6,198 nucleotides of DNA from an uncultured Eubacteriales bacterium. GTDB taxonomy: Bacteria; Bacillota; Clostridia; UMGS1840. Both the position numbers and the translations under genes were made by a program. Positions 1 through 6,198 of this stretch are shown here, piece by piece; positions within the stretch are counted from its first letter, which is position 1, and each line of letters opens with the position of its first letter. The stretch spans positions 1 to 6,198 of the forward strand of contig USLP01000086.1 in the NCBI GenBank assembly GCA_900555525.1, in the 5' to 3' direction. The notes under the pieces were generated by a model, which did no database searches, was not told the origin of the DNA, and saw only the letters and a program-made list of their open reading frames with translations.

Positions 1-1110
1 GCCGCCGCCCAAAACGGTGGAATTTGCGATTTTGGGAAGCATTTCTTCGCTTGCGCCAAGCTCTTTTAAGGTTTTCGGAAGTTCAAGTAGGCTTATAAAT
101 TCGTCAAGCTTTTCTAAGCCTTTTAGAGCCGCCTGTTCCTTTGTCATGCCGTTTATATCAATATCCCATACGTTTTTTGCAAAACGTACAAATTTATCAA
201 TGCCGTCATTCATAATGTACTTATAATACGGAACGGAAACAGCCGCAAGACCCGCGCCGTGCGCACAGTCAGTATATGCGCCTATCTGATGCTCAATCAT
301 ATGAACCTCCCAGTCCTGCATTTTTGAAAGTCCCGTAATCGTATTAAGTCCGATTGTTGCGCACCACATAATATTACTTCTCGCTTCGTAATCGGTCGGG
401 TTTTCCATTGCGGTTTTTGCACTTACGATAAGCGAACACATAACACCCTCCAGAATATAATCGGTTGTGTTATCGTCATTGCCCGAAAAATACTGCTCCA
501 TAAGATGCGACATTGTGTCAAAAATACCGCTCGCCATCTGATATTTCGGAACTGTAAACGTATATTCGGGATTGAGAATCGAAAATTTCGGATTTACGTT
601 TGCAGGGAATACTCTGCCGTTTTTAAGCATTTTTTCCTCGTTTGTAATGACCGAACCGCCGCTCATTTCCGAGCCTGTACCTGCCATTGTCAAAATTGAC
701 GCAACAGGCACGATTTTATTCGTAACAGGCTCAAAGTCAACCCAGTATTTTTGCCACGGGTCGCCCTCACAGTATGCGGAAACGGAAATTCCCTTTGCAC
801 AGTCGATAACCGAACCGCCGCCGACAGCCAAAATTAAATCGACATCATTTTCTTTTACCAGGCTTGCGCCCTTTAAAAGCTGTGAATATGACGGGGTTGA
901 CTTTATTCCCGAAAGCTCGGTAACGTTTTTGTCCGCCGCTTTAAGAATTTTTATAACCTCGTCATAAAGTCCGCTCTTTTTGACGGAATTTTTTCCGTAT
1001 ATCAAAAGTATGTTTTTTCCGTAGTTTGCAAGCTCGCCCGAAAGATTGCCGAGCGCCTCTTTTCCAAAATAAATTTTTGTGGGATTGTAGTAACAAAAAT
1101 CGTATTTCAT
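1..1110 (-). CDS. Iron-containing alcohol dehydrogenase, butanol dehydrogenase/YqhD type (3' end outside window)
   Basis: Cytosolic NAD(P)H-dependent reductase expected to interconvert aldehydes and alcohols. The frame is open for 370 codons from ATG at 1108-1110 to the left edge. Family members have about 385-390 residues, so only the last ~20 are missing. The start is preceded by GAGGAGG (1119-1125) at 8 nt. Visible signatures are the nucleotide-binding GGGSVID at residues 97-103 and the metal-site pattern D198-x3-H202, H270 in DWEVH and H284 in CAHGAGL. These match the Asp/His/His/His ligand set and spacing known for E. coli YqhD. The gene lies 15 nt downstream of the CMD/cupin gene and has no promoter of its own, so the two are probably one operon. 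Together with the AdhR-type control upstream, this suggests a role in removing reactive aldehydes. Fermentative alcohol formation is the alternative. Family assignment is firm; the physiological substrate is inferred. Confidence 0.93.
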   Translation of the reverse strand, partial: MKYDFCYYNPTKIYFGKEALGNLSGELANYGKNILLIYGKNSVKKSGLYDEVIKILKAADKNVTELSGIKSTPSYSQLLKGASLVKENDVDLILAVGGGSVIDCAKGISVSAYCEGDPWQKYWVDFEPVTNKIVPVASILTMAGTGSEMSGGSVITNEEKMLKNGRVFPANVNPKFSILNPEYTFTVPKYQMASGIFDTMSHLMEQYFSGNDDNTTDYILEGVMCSLIVSAKTAMENPTDYEARSNIMWCATIGLNTITGLSKMQDWEVHMIEHQIGAYTDCAHGAGLAAVSVPYYKYIMNDGIDKFVRFAKNVWDIDINGMTKEQAALKGLEKLDEFISLLELPKTLKELGASEEMLPKIANSTVLGGG

Positions 1111-1125
1111 ATTAATAACCTCCTC

Positions 1126-1875
1126 TTATTTCTCATCGCTTAATGCATTGTATTCTTCATCACTTACAGGCTCGAGCCAAACGTTCTGCGTGTTTTCGCC
1201 GGGACATTCCACAGCAAGGTGCGAAAACCAGCTGTCCTTTGCCGCGCCGTGCCAATGCTTAACGTTAGCAGGGATTACAACGGTATCTCCCGGTGTAAGT
1301 TTAACGGGCTTTTTGCCCTCCTCGCAATACCAACCCTCGCCGTCCGTGCATAAAAGTATTTGACCGCCGCCCTTATCGGCTTTGTGAATGTGCCAGTTGT
1401 TTCTGCATCTCGGCTCAAAGGTAACGTTTGCGATAAACACGGGCGCTCCCGAAGTCAGCGGATTCAGCCAGCTGTTTCCGACAAAATATTTTGCATAAGC
1501 CGTATTTGGCTCGCCCAAGCCGAACATACCGCCGTGAGCGTTTTGGTCTTCACTATCATTGTATACATTTTTTACAATTCTAAACGCCGCCCACGCATTA
1601 GGCCAGCCTGCATAAAACGCAAGGTGCGTCAGAATTTCCGCCATTTCGGCTTTTGTTACGCCGTTTGCCTTTGCGGTTTTTGCGTGATACTCAAATGAGC
1701 TGTCAATCATTCCTTTGCTTACGAGTGCGCTTACCGTTAAGATTGAGCGCATTTTTAAAGACAGCGTATCTCTTGACCATACCTCGCCGAAAAGCACGTC
1801 GTCGTTAAGCTCGGCAAATTTCGGAGCAAATTCTCCCAAAGAATCTCTGCCTGCCGTTTGTTTAATTACTGTCAT
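1126..1875 (-). CDS. Carboxymuconolactone decarboxylase-like / cupin fusion protein
   Basis: A 249-residue soluble two-domain protein. Residues ~20-107 form an AhpD/CMD-like helical domain, with FEYHAKTAKANGVTKAEM (61-78) and the Y-A-G-W-P turn at 88-92. The conserved His64 is present but there is no CxxC pair, so AhpD-type thiol peroxidase activity is unlikely. Residues ~140-235 form a cupin barrel, with HIH at 162-164 and GDTVVIPANVKHWHG at 196-210. This gives probable metal ligands H162, H164 and H207; the usual Glu of motif 1 appears replaced (Gln172 nearby). The start was set at the second Met because AGGAGG (1885-1890) lies 9 nt upstream of it, while the upstream in-frame ATG at 1899 would place that site inside the gene. 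It is the first gene of the operon with the iron alcohol dehydrogenase. B. subtilis AdhR also controls a CMD-family gene (yraC), which supports a role in carbonyl stress. The actual reaction is unknown. Confidence 0.9.
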   Translation of the reverse strand: MTVIKQTAGRDSLGEFAPKFAELNDDVLFGEVWSRDTLSLKMRSILTVSALVSKGMIDSSFEYHAKTAKANGVTKAEMAEILTHLAFYAGWPNAWAAFRIVKNVYNDSEDQNAHGGMFGLGEPNTAYAKYFVGNSWLNPLTSGAPVFIANVTFEPRCRNNWHIHKADKGGGQILLCTDGEGWYCEEGKKPVKLTPGDTVVIPANVKHWHGAAKDSWFSHLAVECPGENTQNVWLEPVSDEEYNALSDEK

Positions 1876-1892
1876 AAATTTCGTCCTCCTTA

Positions 1893-1921
1893 TTGACAAA
1901 TCTGAAAGAGTATGTTATACT
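1893..1921 (+). promoter_or_regulatory. Predicted sigma-70/SigA promoter of the merR gene
   Basis: TTGACA at 1893-1898, a 17-bp spacer and TATACT at 1916-1921, preceded by TGT so that it also forms an extended -10. This is close to the ideal housekeeping promoter. Transcription would begin near 1928, leaving a ~90-nt A-rich leader before the merR start. The dyad at 1938-1957 then lies about +11 to +30, where bound regulator would block its own transcription. The polymerase footprint overlaps that of the opposite promoter, so the two probably exclude each other. Confidence 0.75.
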
Positions 1922-1929
1922 TTGACTAT

Positions 1930-1960
1930 ATTCTACTACTTAAAGTACGCTTTAAGTCAA
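1930..1960 (-). promoter_or_regulatory. MerR-activated promoter of the CMD/cupin-alcohol dehydrogenase operon
   Basis: On the minus strand, -35 TTGACT (1955-1960) and -10 TAGAAT (1930-1935) are separated by 19 bp. This over-long spacer is typical of promoters that MerR-family proteins activate by distorting DNA. The spacer is almost entirely occupied by the operator dyad. Predicted transcription start is near 1923, giving a ~48-nt leader to the operon start. Confidence 0.82.
1938..1957. promoter_or_regulatory. AdhR-type operator, left copy
   Basis: ACTTAAAG-TACG-CTTTAAGT, an inverted repeat with 8-bp perfect arms and a 4-bp centre. It matches the CTTAAAG-N4-CTTTAAG element known to lie between -35 and -10 of AdhR-controlled genes in B. 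subtilis. One position in the centre breaks the longer dyad that the right-hand copy has. Confidence 0.85.
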
Positions 1961-2018
1961 GAGCTTTTTGAAAAAAAGTTTAAAAAATTCAAAAAAAATT
2001 TTATGTTAGGAGAAAATT

Positions 2019-2441
2019 ATGCTGTATACGGTCGGAGAAATTGCGAAAAAAATCGGTGTGCGTCCGTCAACGCTCCGTTATTACGATAAGGAGGGTTTAC
2101 TGCCGTTTGTCGAAAGAAGCGGCGGCGGTATTCGTATGTTTAAGGACAGCGACCTTGAATGGCTGTCCATTATCGAATGTCTGAAAAAGACGGGAATGCC
2201 GATAAAAGAAATAAAGGTGTTTGTAGAGTGGTGCATCGAGGGCGATTCCACGATTGATAAGCGTCTTATGCTTATAGAACGTCAGAGAGACGAGGTTTTA
2301 AAGCAGGAGGAACAGCTGAAAGAAACGCTCAAAACGCTCAATTACAAAAAATGGTACTACGAAACGGCAAAAAAAGCGGGCACCTGCGCCGTTCACAAAA
2401 CCTTAAAGCCCGAAGACATTCCCGAAGAATTCAGAAAATAG
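2019..2441 (+). CDS. adhR: MerR-family transcriptional regulator, AdhR/NmlR-like
   Basis: A 140-residue DNA-binding regulator. Residues 3-38 form the winged helix-turn-helix (YTVGEIAKKIGVRPSTLRYYDKEGLL is the recognisable MerR start, in two stretches 3-12 and 13-28). The wing is around SGGGIRMF (34-41), and residues ~80-112 form the dimerising coiled coil. Cys54 in ECLKKTGM is at the position of the conserved redox/electrophile-sensing cysteine known from AdhR and NmlR proteins. Further cysteines at 72 and 123 may be accessory. The ATG at 2019 is preceded by AGGAGA at 2008-2013. The gene is divergent from the CMD/cupin operon, and its promoter overlaps the operon's promoter and operator, so activation of both target promoters and autorepression is the likely scheme. 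Assignment to MerR is firm; the AdhR-type role rests on Cys54, the operator sequence and the neighbours. Confidence 0.92.
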   Translation: MLYTVGEIAKKIGVRPSTLRYYDKEGLLPFVERSGGGIRMFKDSDLEWLSIIECLKKTGMPIKEIKVFVEWCIEGDSTIDKRLMLIERQRDEVLKQEEQLKETLKTLNYKKWYYETAKKAGTCAVHKTLKPEDIPEEFRK

Positions 2442-2451
2442 GGAGAAAAAT

Positions 2452-2604
2452 ATGAAAATACTTATAGTTGAAGATGACCATGTGTTAAATAACGGAATTG
2501 CGTTATCGCTTGCAAATGATGAGGTTTTGCAAGCGTTTTCCGTAAAAGAAGCGATTTTTCGCAATTTTTTCGACTGTATACAGCATAATTTTTGCCTTAC
2601 ATAA
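2452..2604 (+). pseudogene. Truncated response-regulator receiver domain (5' fragment)
   Basis: An ATG 10 bp after the merR stop, behind a GGGAG site, opens 50 codons. The first ~34 residues read as the start of an OmpR-type two-component receiver domain: MKILIVEDD, with the acidic pair at residues 8-9 that normally helps bind Mg2+, then a helix ending in VKEA. The phosphoacceptor Asp (about residue 52), the rest of the receiver and the output domain are absent. From about 2552 the reading frame is simply the antisense of a merR start, so the tail IFRNFFDCIQHNFCLT has no meaning of its own. It was probably once the gene downstream of merR, cut off by the deletion that joined it to the inverted merR remnant. 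A functional micropeptide is not supported. Confidence 0.75.
2552..2586 (-). pseudogene. Remnant of a second merR gene (first ~11 codons)
   Basis: Read on the minus strand from ATG at 2584-2586, the codons give MLYTVEKIAKN, compared with MLYTVGEIAKK at the start of the intact regulator. Two codon changes (G6E, E7K) are G-to-A transitions. The upstream leader is also shared, but AGGAGA there has become AGGCAA, so the ribosome site is lost. Homology stops near 2552, where response-regulator sequence begins. Reading further gives only ~16 unrelated residues before a stop. It marks a former divergon facing the aldo/keto reductase. Confidence 0.82.
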
Positions 2605-2623
2605 AATTTTTTTCAAAAAGCTC

Positions 2624-2654
2624 TTGACTTAAAGTGTACTTTAAGTAGTAGAAT
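2624..2654 (+). promoter_or_regulatory. MerR-activated promoter of the aldo/keto reductase pseudogene
   Basis: -35 TTGACT (2624-2629), 19-bp spacer, -10 TAGAAT (2649-2654): the same arrangement as the left promoter but on the plus strand. Predicted start is near 2661, with a ~47-nt leader and AAGGAG (2693-2698) 9 nt before the ATG at 2708. The promoter still looks functional although the gene behind it is broken. Confidence 0.82.
2627..2646. promoter_or_regulatory. AdhR-type operator, right copy
   Basis: ACTTAAAGT-GT-ACTTTAAGT, a dyad with 9-bp perfect arms and a 2-bp centre. It is more symmetrical than the left operator because position 2635 is T here, where the corresponding base of the left copy is C. 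Confidence 0.85.
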
Positions 2655-2662
2655 ATAGCCAA

Positions 2663-2691
2663 AGTATAACATACTCTTTCAGATTTGCCGA
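2663..2691 (-). other. Decayed reverse promoter of the lost second merR
   Basis: This is the counterpart of the merR promoter at 1893-1921. The -10 (TATACT at 2663-2668) and the TGT extension are intact, but the -35 reads TCGGCA (2686-2691) instead of TTGACA because of transitions at 2688 and 2690. Residual antisense transcription from the extended -10 cannot be excluded. Confidence 0.65.
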
Positions 2692-2694
2692 TAA

Positions 2695-3545
<851 letters not shown>

Positions 3546-3549
3546 CAAC

Positions 3550-3571
3550 AAAAGGGGCGAAAGCCCCTTTT
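3550..3571. terminator. Bidirectional rho-independent terminator
   Basis: AAAAGGGGC-GAAA-GCCCCTTTT: a 9-bp stem with a GNRA tetraloop, followed by one more T on the plus strand (3572). On the minus strand the stem is followed by TGTTGTT. It begins 4 bp after the aldo/keto reductase stop, and its other end is 2 bp from the stop of the convergent SLH gene (3574-3576), so it serves both. Confidence 0.88.
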
Positions 3572-3573
3572 TG

Positions 3574-6198
3574 TTATTTCCATATTTCGTTTCCGTTTGA
3601 TTTTTCGTATTTATGAGTATTTGCCGCTTCGATAACGTCATTATAATACCATGCTGTGTCGGAAACGTCTTTAAACTGCTTTATATCGTCAGTATGCGTG
3701 TTTACATATTCGATATCCGCTTTTCTTCCGAGCATATTGTTGACAATCTTCGCAACTGCGGAACGCTTGATTTGAGCGTTCGGCTCGAAAGTTCCGTCAT
3801 CATTTCCCGAAATCCAGCCCAAAGCCGCGGCGGAGGAGATATCCTTTGCCGCCCAGTGATTCTGCGAAACGTCCGAAAAGTCTGCGGAACCGTTTACGTC
3901 AATGCTGACAAATCTCATTGCAATGGCAACAAATTCCGCTCTTGTTATCTCGCCGTCGGGGTTAAAGCGGTTTTCGCCGACTCCCTTTATAATACCCATA
4001 TCGGAAAGCTTCGTTACGGCATTATAATACCATGCGTCCAAGCTTACGTCCGAAAATGCGTTTTTGCCCGATATATTTTTATCAAGAAGCAGGTTATAAA
4101 ACATCTGCGCCGCTTCCGCACGCGTCATATTGCTTTCGGGCTTGAAAACACCGCCGTCATAGCCGTTTAGGTAGCTGATATGATTTTCCGTTTCCAAAAG
4201 CTTTGAAACGCCTGTTTTTGTAGGATTGGATTCGGACGGATTTTCTTCTTTTTTGTCCTCATCCTGTTTAATCTGCGTCCATTTTGCGTAAAGCGTGATA
4301 TTTTTTGTAATATTTTCGGAAAAGTCAAATTCCTGCGTTAATGCGCTGTCGCTGTACCAGCCGTCAAACTCATAACCCTCTCTTACGGGAGAATCGGGCA
4401 TCGCAGCTTTTCCGCCTTTTTTCACGCTTTGGCTTTGAAGCTTTTCGCCGCCGTTTGTGTCAAATGTAACGGTATATGTCGGCGTCGATACCGATGACGA
4501 ACCGCCGCCGCCCGAACCTGAGCTTCCCGAACTGCTTGGTCTGTAGACGGTAACCGCAGAGGTGATTGTGCCGTTTCCTTGGTAATTTTCCGAACCGTCT
4601 CCCGTAAAACCGCTGTACGCTATCGTAATGGTATACGTGCCGACGTTTTTGGTTACGTCATCAAACGATATATCCGTACCGTCCGCATTTTTAGCCGTAA
4701 CGGAAGTATTGGCAAGCGCAAGCTTTTCATTGCCCAATGTACCGCTTATTTCATATAAACGGCTTTCGTTCAATACCGAACCTCGGCTTATGGTTAAATC
4801 TTTCGGACTAACCGTCAGCGTAAGCGGTGTAACGGTAAGCGTTCCTTTTTGTGCGGTTATCTCGTAGTTTGCCGTTACGTCCGTATTTTCACCGTCTTTT
4901 ATAATAATTGAATTTATTATGTTTTCCTTTGTGCCTACATTTGTTATTGTGCTGTCCTCAGTCATGGAAACAGTAAACGTATGAGTATCTGCCAAACCGC
5001 TCTCACCCGTAAGCTCTGCCGTGCCTGCGGTAAGGGGCAGTGCGTCATACATTTTACTGCCGTCCGACGCCTTTATTGTAATAGGCTTTTTGCTTATTGC
5101 CGCAGTTGCCTTTTCGGTGAAAAACCTTATAACATAGTTGTTTTGCAGCGCTTCGATATAGCAGTAGTATTCGCCGTTGTCCGAAACATTTTTTACGGTA
5201 TATGTATTATACGTATCGGACGAAACGGGAATTGCGTCATTTGAACCGAACGACACAAAATACCATTGATATTTTTCTACAGATAAATCGGCAGGGAGCG
5301 TATATGTAATATCGTGCGTGTTTCCGTCGTATTCGCCCGTGTAACCGCTTACAATAACGTTCGCCATAGTGTATGCCGCATAATATTTCTTCTCTCCGAA
5401 GTCGTTTTCTTTGATTTCATATACCCTTGCGCCCTGCGTGAGTTCGTCCTCATACCAGCCCAAAAAGGTATAACCGCTTTTGGCAACGTCTGTCGGAAGC
5501 AATGCGCCTTTTCCGTAGGTGTATTGTGTAATTTCGCCTGCGTTTACAGTTCCGCCGTTTGTTTCAAACGAAACAGAGAACGTCTTTGCCTCCCATACGG
5601 CATAAAGCTTAATATCCGCATTTCCCGAATATACGCTTCCGCCCGAATATTCGGCGTCGCCGTCGGGCAAAATTGCCCAGCCCTTAAAGGTATAACCGTA
5701 ACGCTCGGGGATAAGCTCGGATATTGTTATGTCCGTGCCGTAAGCCTTTATTGCGCTTTCGGGCATATTTCCGACATATTCCGCCGTGTTTGCATTGTAT
5801 GTAACGGAATATGTGTTCTGTCCGATACCTCTTACTGTTACAACGGTCTCCTCCGTGATATTTGAAATTTCAAAATACACGGTATTTCCGCTTTCCGACT
5901 TCTTTTCAAGAAGAATTCCGTTTGCATAAACCGTCATGTCCGAAACGTTATATCCGTCGGCGGCGGTAATGTTAAACGAGAAGCTTCCGCCATGCTCAAC
6001 CTGACTGTCCGACGTAACGTTTACTGTAAATTCGCTTCTGTTTTCGGGTACCGATACCTTGTAATGAAGCGGTTCAAATTTTGCTTCAAGCTCTAAATCT
6101 TCGCAGATTTCCGCGTCAAAGCTCCACTTTGTCTCACCCTTAAACCAGCCTGTAAACGTATAGCCGGGTTTTATCGGCGACTTCGGCTTCTGCGCCTT
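3574..6198 (-). CDS. SLH-domain cell-surface protein with InlB-type and MBG-like repeats (N-terminus outside window)
   Basis: Open for 874 codons from the right edge to TAA at 3574-3576. No stop occurs upstream of the Met at 5937, so that Met is internal; signal peptide and true start lie beyond 6198. Counting from the edge: end of an InlB B-repeat (Listeria-Bacteroides repeat) at 1-42; a beta-rich module at ~45-127; InlB repeats at ~130-203 and ~206-278, each with GYTFxGW; three MBG/Ig-like beta modules at ~279-370, ~371-458 and ~459-552; a Ser/Gly linker at ~555-571 (4486-4536); another InlB repeat at ~574-640 with GYEFDGW; a charged Lys/Glu linker; SLH motifs at ~669-706, ~714-763 and ~774-825; and a half-motif, FKDVSDTAWYY, near the C-terminus. 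SLH domains anchor exported proteins non-covalently to secondary cell-wall polymer. TRAE is intact in SLH1 and SLH2 but reads KRSA in SLH3. Adhesin or structural surface role is inferred; no enzymatic domain is visible in this part. Confidence 0.93.
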   Translation of the reverse strand, partial: KAQKPKSPIKPGYTFTGWFKGETKWSFDAEICEDLELEAKFEPLHYKVSVPENRSEFTVNVTSDSQVEHGGSFSFNITAADGYNVSDMTVYANGILLEKKSESGNTVYFEISNITEETVVTVRGIGQNTYSVTYNANTAEYVGNMPESAIKAYGTDITISELIPERYGYTFKGWAILPDGDAEYSGGSVYSGNADIKLYAVWEAKTFSVSFETNGGTVNAGEITQYTYGKGALLPTDVAKSGYTFLGWYEDELTQGARVYEIKENDFGEKKYYAAYTMANVIVSGYTGEYDGNTHDITYTLPADLSVEKYQWYFVSFGSNDAIPVSSDTYNTYTVKNVSDNGEYYCYIEALQNNYVIRFFTEKATAAISKKPITIKASDGSKMYDALPLTAGTAELTGESGLADTHTFTVSMTEDSTITNVGTKENIINSIIIKDGENTDVTANYEITAQKGTLTVTPLTLTVSPKDLTISRGSVLNESRLYEISGTLGNEKLALANTSVTAKNADGTDISFDDVTKNVGTYTITIAYSGFTGDGSENYQGNGTITSAVTVYRPSSSGSSGSGGGGSSSVSTPTYTVTFDTNGGEKLQSQSVKKGGKAAMPDSPVREGYEFDGWYSDSALTQEFDFSENITKNITLYAKWTQIKQDEDKKEENPSESNPTKTGVSKLLETENHISYLNGYDGGVFKPESNMTRAEAAQMFYNLLLDKNISGKNAFSDVSLDAWYYNAVTKLSDMGIIKGVGENRFNPDGEITRAEFVAIAMRFVSIDVNGSADFSDVSQNHWAAKDISSAAALGWISGNDDGTFEPNAQIKRSAVAKIVNNMLGRKADIEYVNTHTDDIKQFKDVSDTAWYYNDVIEAANTHKYEKSNGNEIWK

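Larger units (their letters stand above)
1884..2055 (+). repeat. Inverted duplication, left arm (divergent control region plus merR start)
   Basis: This arm matches, in inverted orientation, the DNA at 2552-2700. The core 1884-1977 pairs with 2607-2700 over 94 bp with five differences, all transitions. Beyond the core, this arm holds about 21 extra bases (around 1978-1998, between two A-runs) that the other arm lacks. Similarity then resumes through the ribosome binding site and roughly the first 12 codons of merR. The A-runs suggest slippage deletion in the right arm. Confidence 0.92.

Noticed and set aside
572..967. 131-codon open frame on the plus strand inside the alcohol dehydrogenase
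   Set aside because: Antisense to a well-conserved gene with clear family motifs; no ribosome site and no recognisable protein features.
1876..1899. Upstream ATG at 1897-1899 (minus strand) as the start of the CMD/cupin protein
   Set aside because: It would add MSIRRTKF encoded by the ribosome binding site itself, and it has no ribosome site of its own. The ATG at 1873-1875 is placed correctly behind AGGAGG.
2551..2570. Hairpin GCGA-TTTT-TCGC followed by AATTTTTT as a terminator behind merR
   Set aside because: The stem is only 4 bp, and the bases belong to the inverted merR remnant (antisense of the IAKN codons) plus the junction. It is too weak to call.
2574..2583. Perfect palindrome CTGTATACAG as a regulator site
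   Set aside because: It lies within the decayed merR start, matching CTGTATACGG in the intact gene, so it arises from coding sequence and one transition.
3639..4035. Exact 16-bp direct repeat CATTATAATACCATGC at 3639-3654 and 4020-4035
   Set aside because: Both copies encode the AWYYN segment of SLH motifs, so the repeat reflects protein domain repetition rather than a separate element.
3613..5865. Several plus-strand open frames of 79-185 codons (3613-4170, 4628-4867, 4981-5244, 5314-5865)
   Set aside because: All are antisense to the SLH protein, Cys/Val/Arg-rich in the way expected of antisense reading, with no family resemblance.

Overview
The window looks like chromosomal DNA of an anaerobic Firmicute, most likely a member of Clostridia. 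The reasons are strong AGGAGG-type ribosome binding sites, moderate GC with A/T-rich intergenic DNA, a butanol-dehydrogenase-type iron alcohol dehydrogenase, an AdhR-like MerR regulator and an S-layer-homology (SLH) surface protein. The species cannot be named from this sequence. No RNA gene, CRISPR array, prophage or transposase is visible.

Layout. Positions 1-1875 on the minus strand hold a two-gene operon: a carboxymuconolactone-decarboxylase/cupin fusion, then an iron-dependent alcohol dehydrogenase that runs off the left edge. Positions 1884-2018 are a compact divergent control region. It has a 19-bp-spacer MerR-type promoter for the operon with the dyad CTTAAAG-N4-CTTTAAG between its hexamers, and a near-consensus promoter facing the other way for the regulator. 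Positions 2019-2441 encode the MerR/AdhR-like regulator. Positions 2442-2700 are a scar: the first ~34 codons of a response regulator run into an inverted, decayed copy of the merR start and of the whole control region. This second control region faces right, toward an aldo/keto reductase (2708-3545) that is a pseudogene with three lesions. A bidirectional terminator (3550-3571) separates it from a large convergent minus-strand gene (3574 to beyond the right edge) for a cell-wall-bound protein with InlB-type and MBG-like repeats and three SLH motifs.

How it fits together. The regulator and operator match what is known for Bacillus subtilis AdhR, which responds to carbonyl electrophiles and controls alcohol dehydrogenase and carboxymuconolactone-decarboxylase-like genes. 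The inferred system is an aldehyde/electrophile-detoxification regulon with one regulator and two nearly identical target promoters. Its right-hand target enzyme is dead while its promoter is still well preserved. The most notable result is that the locus once carried two head-to-head merR-type divergons, and one of them has collapsed. I see no clearly new biological system; the novelty is in the regulatory architecture and its decay.
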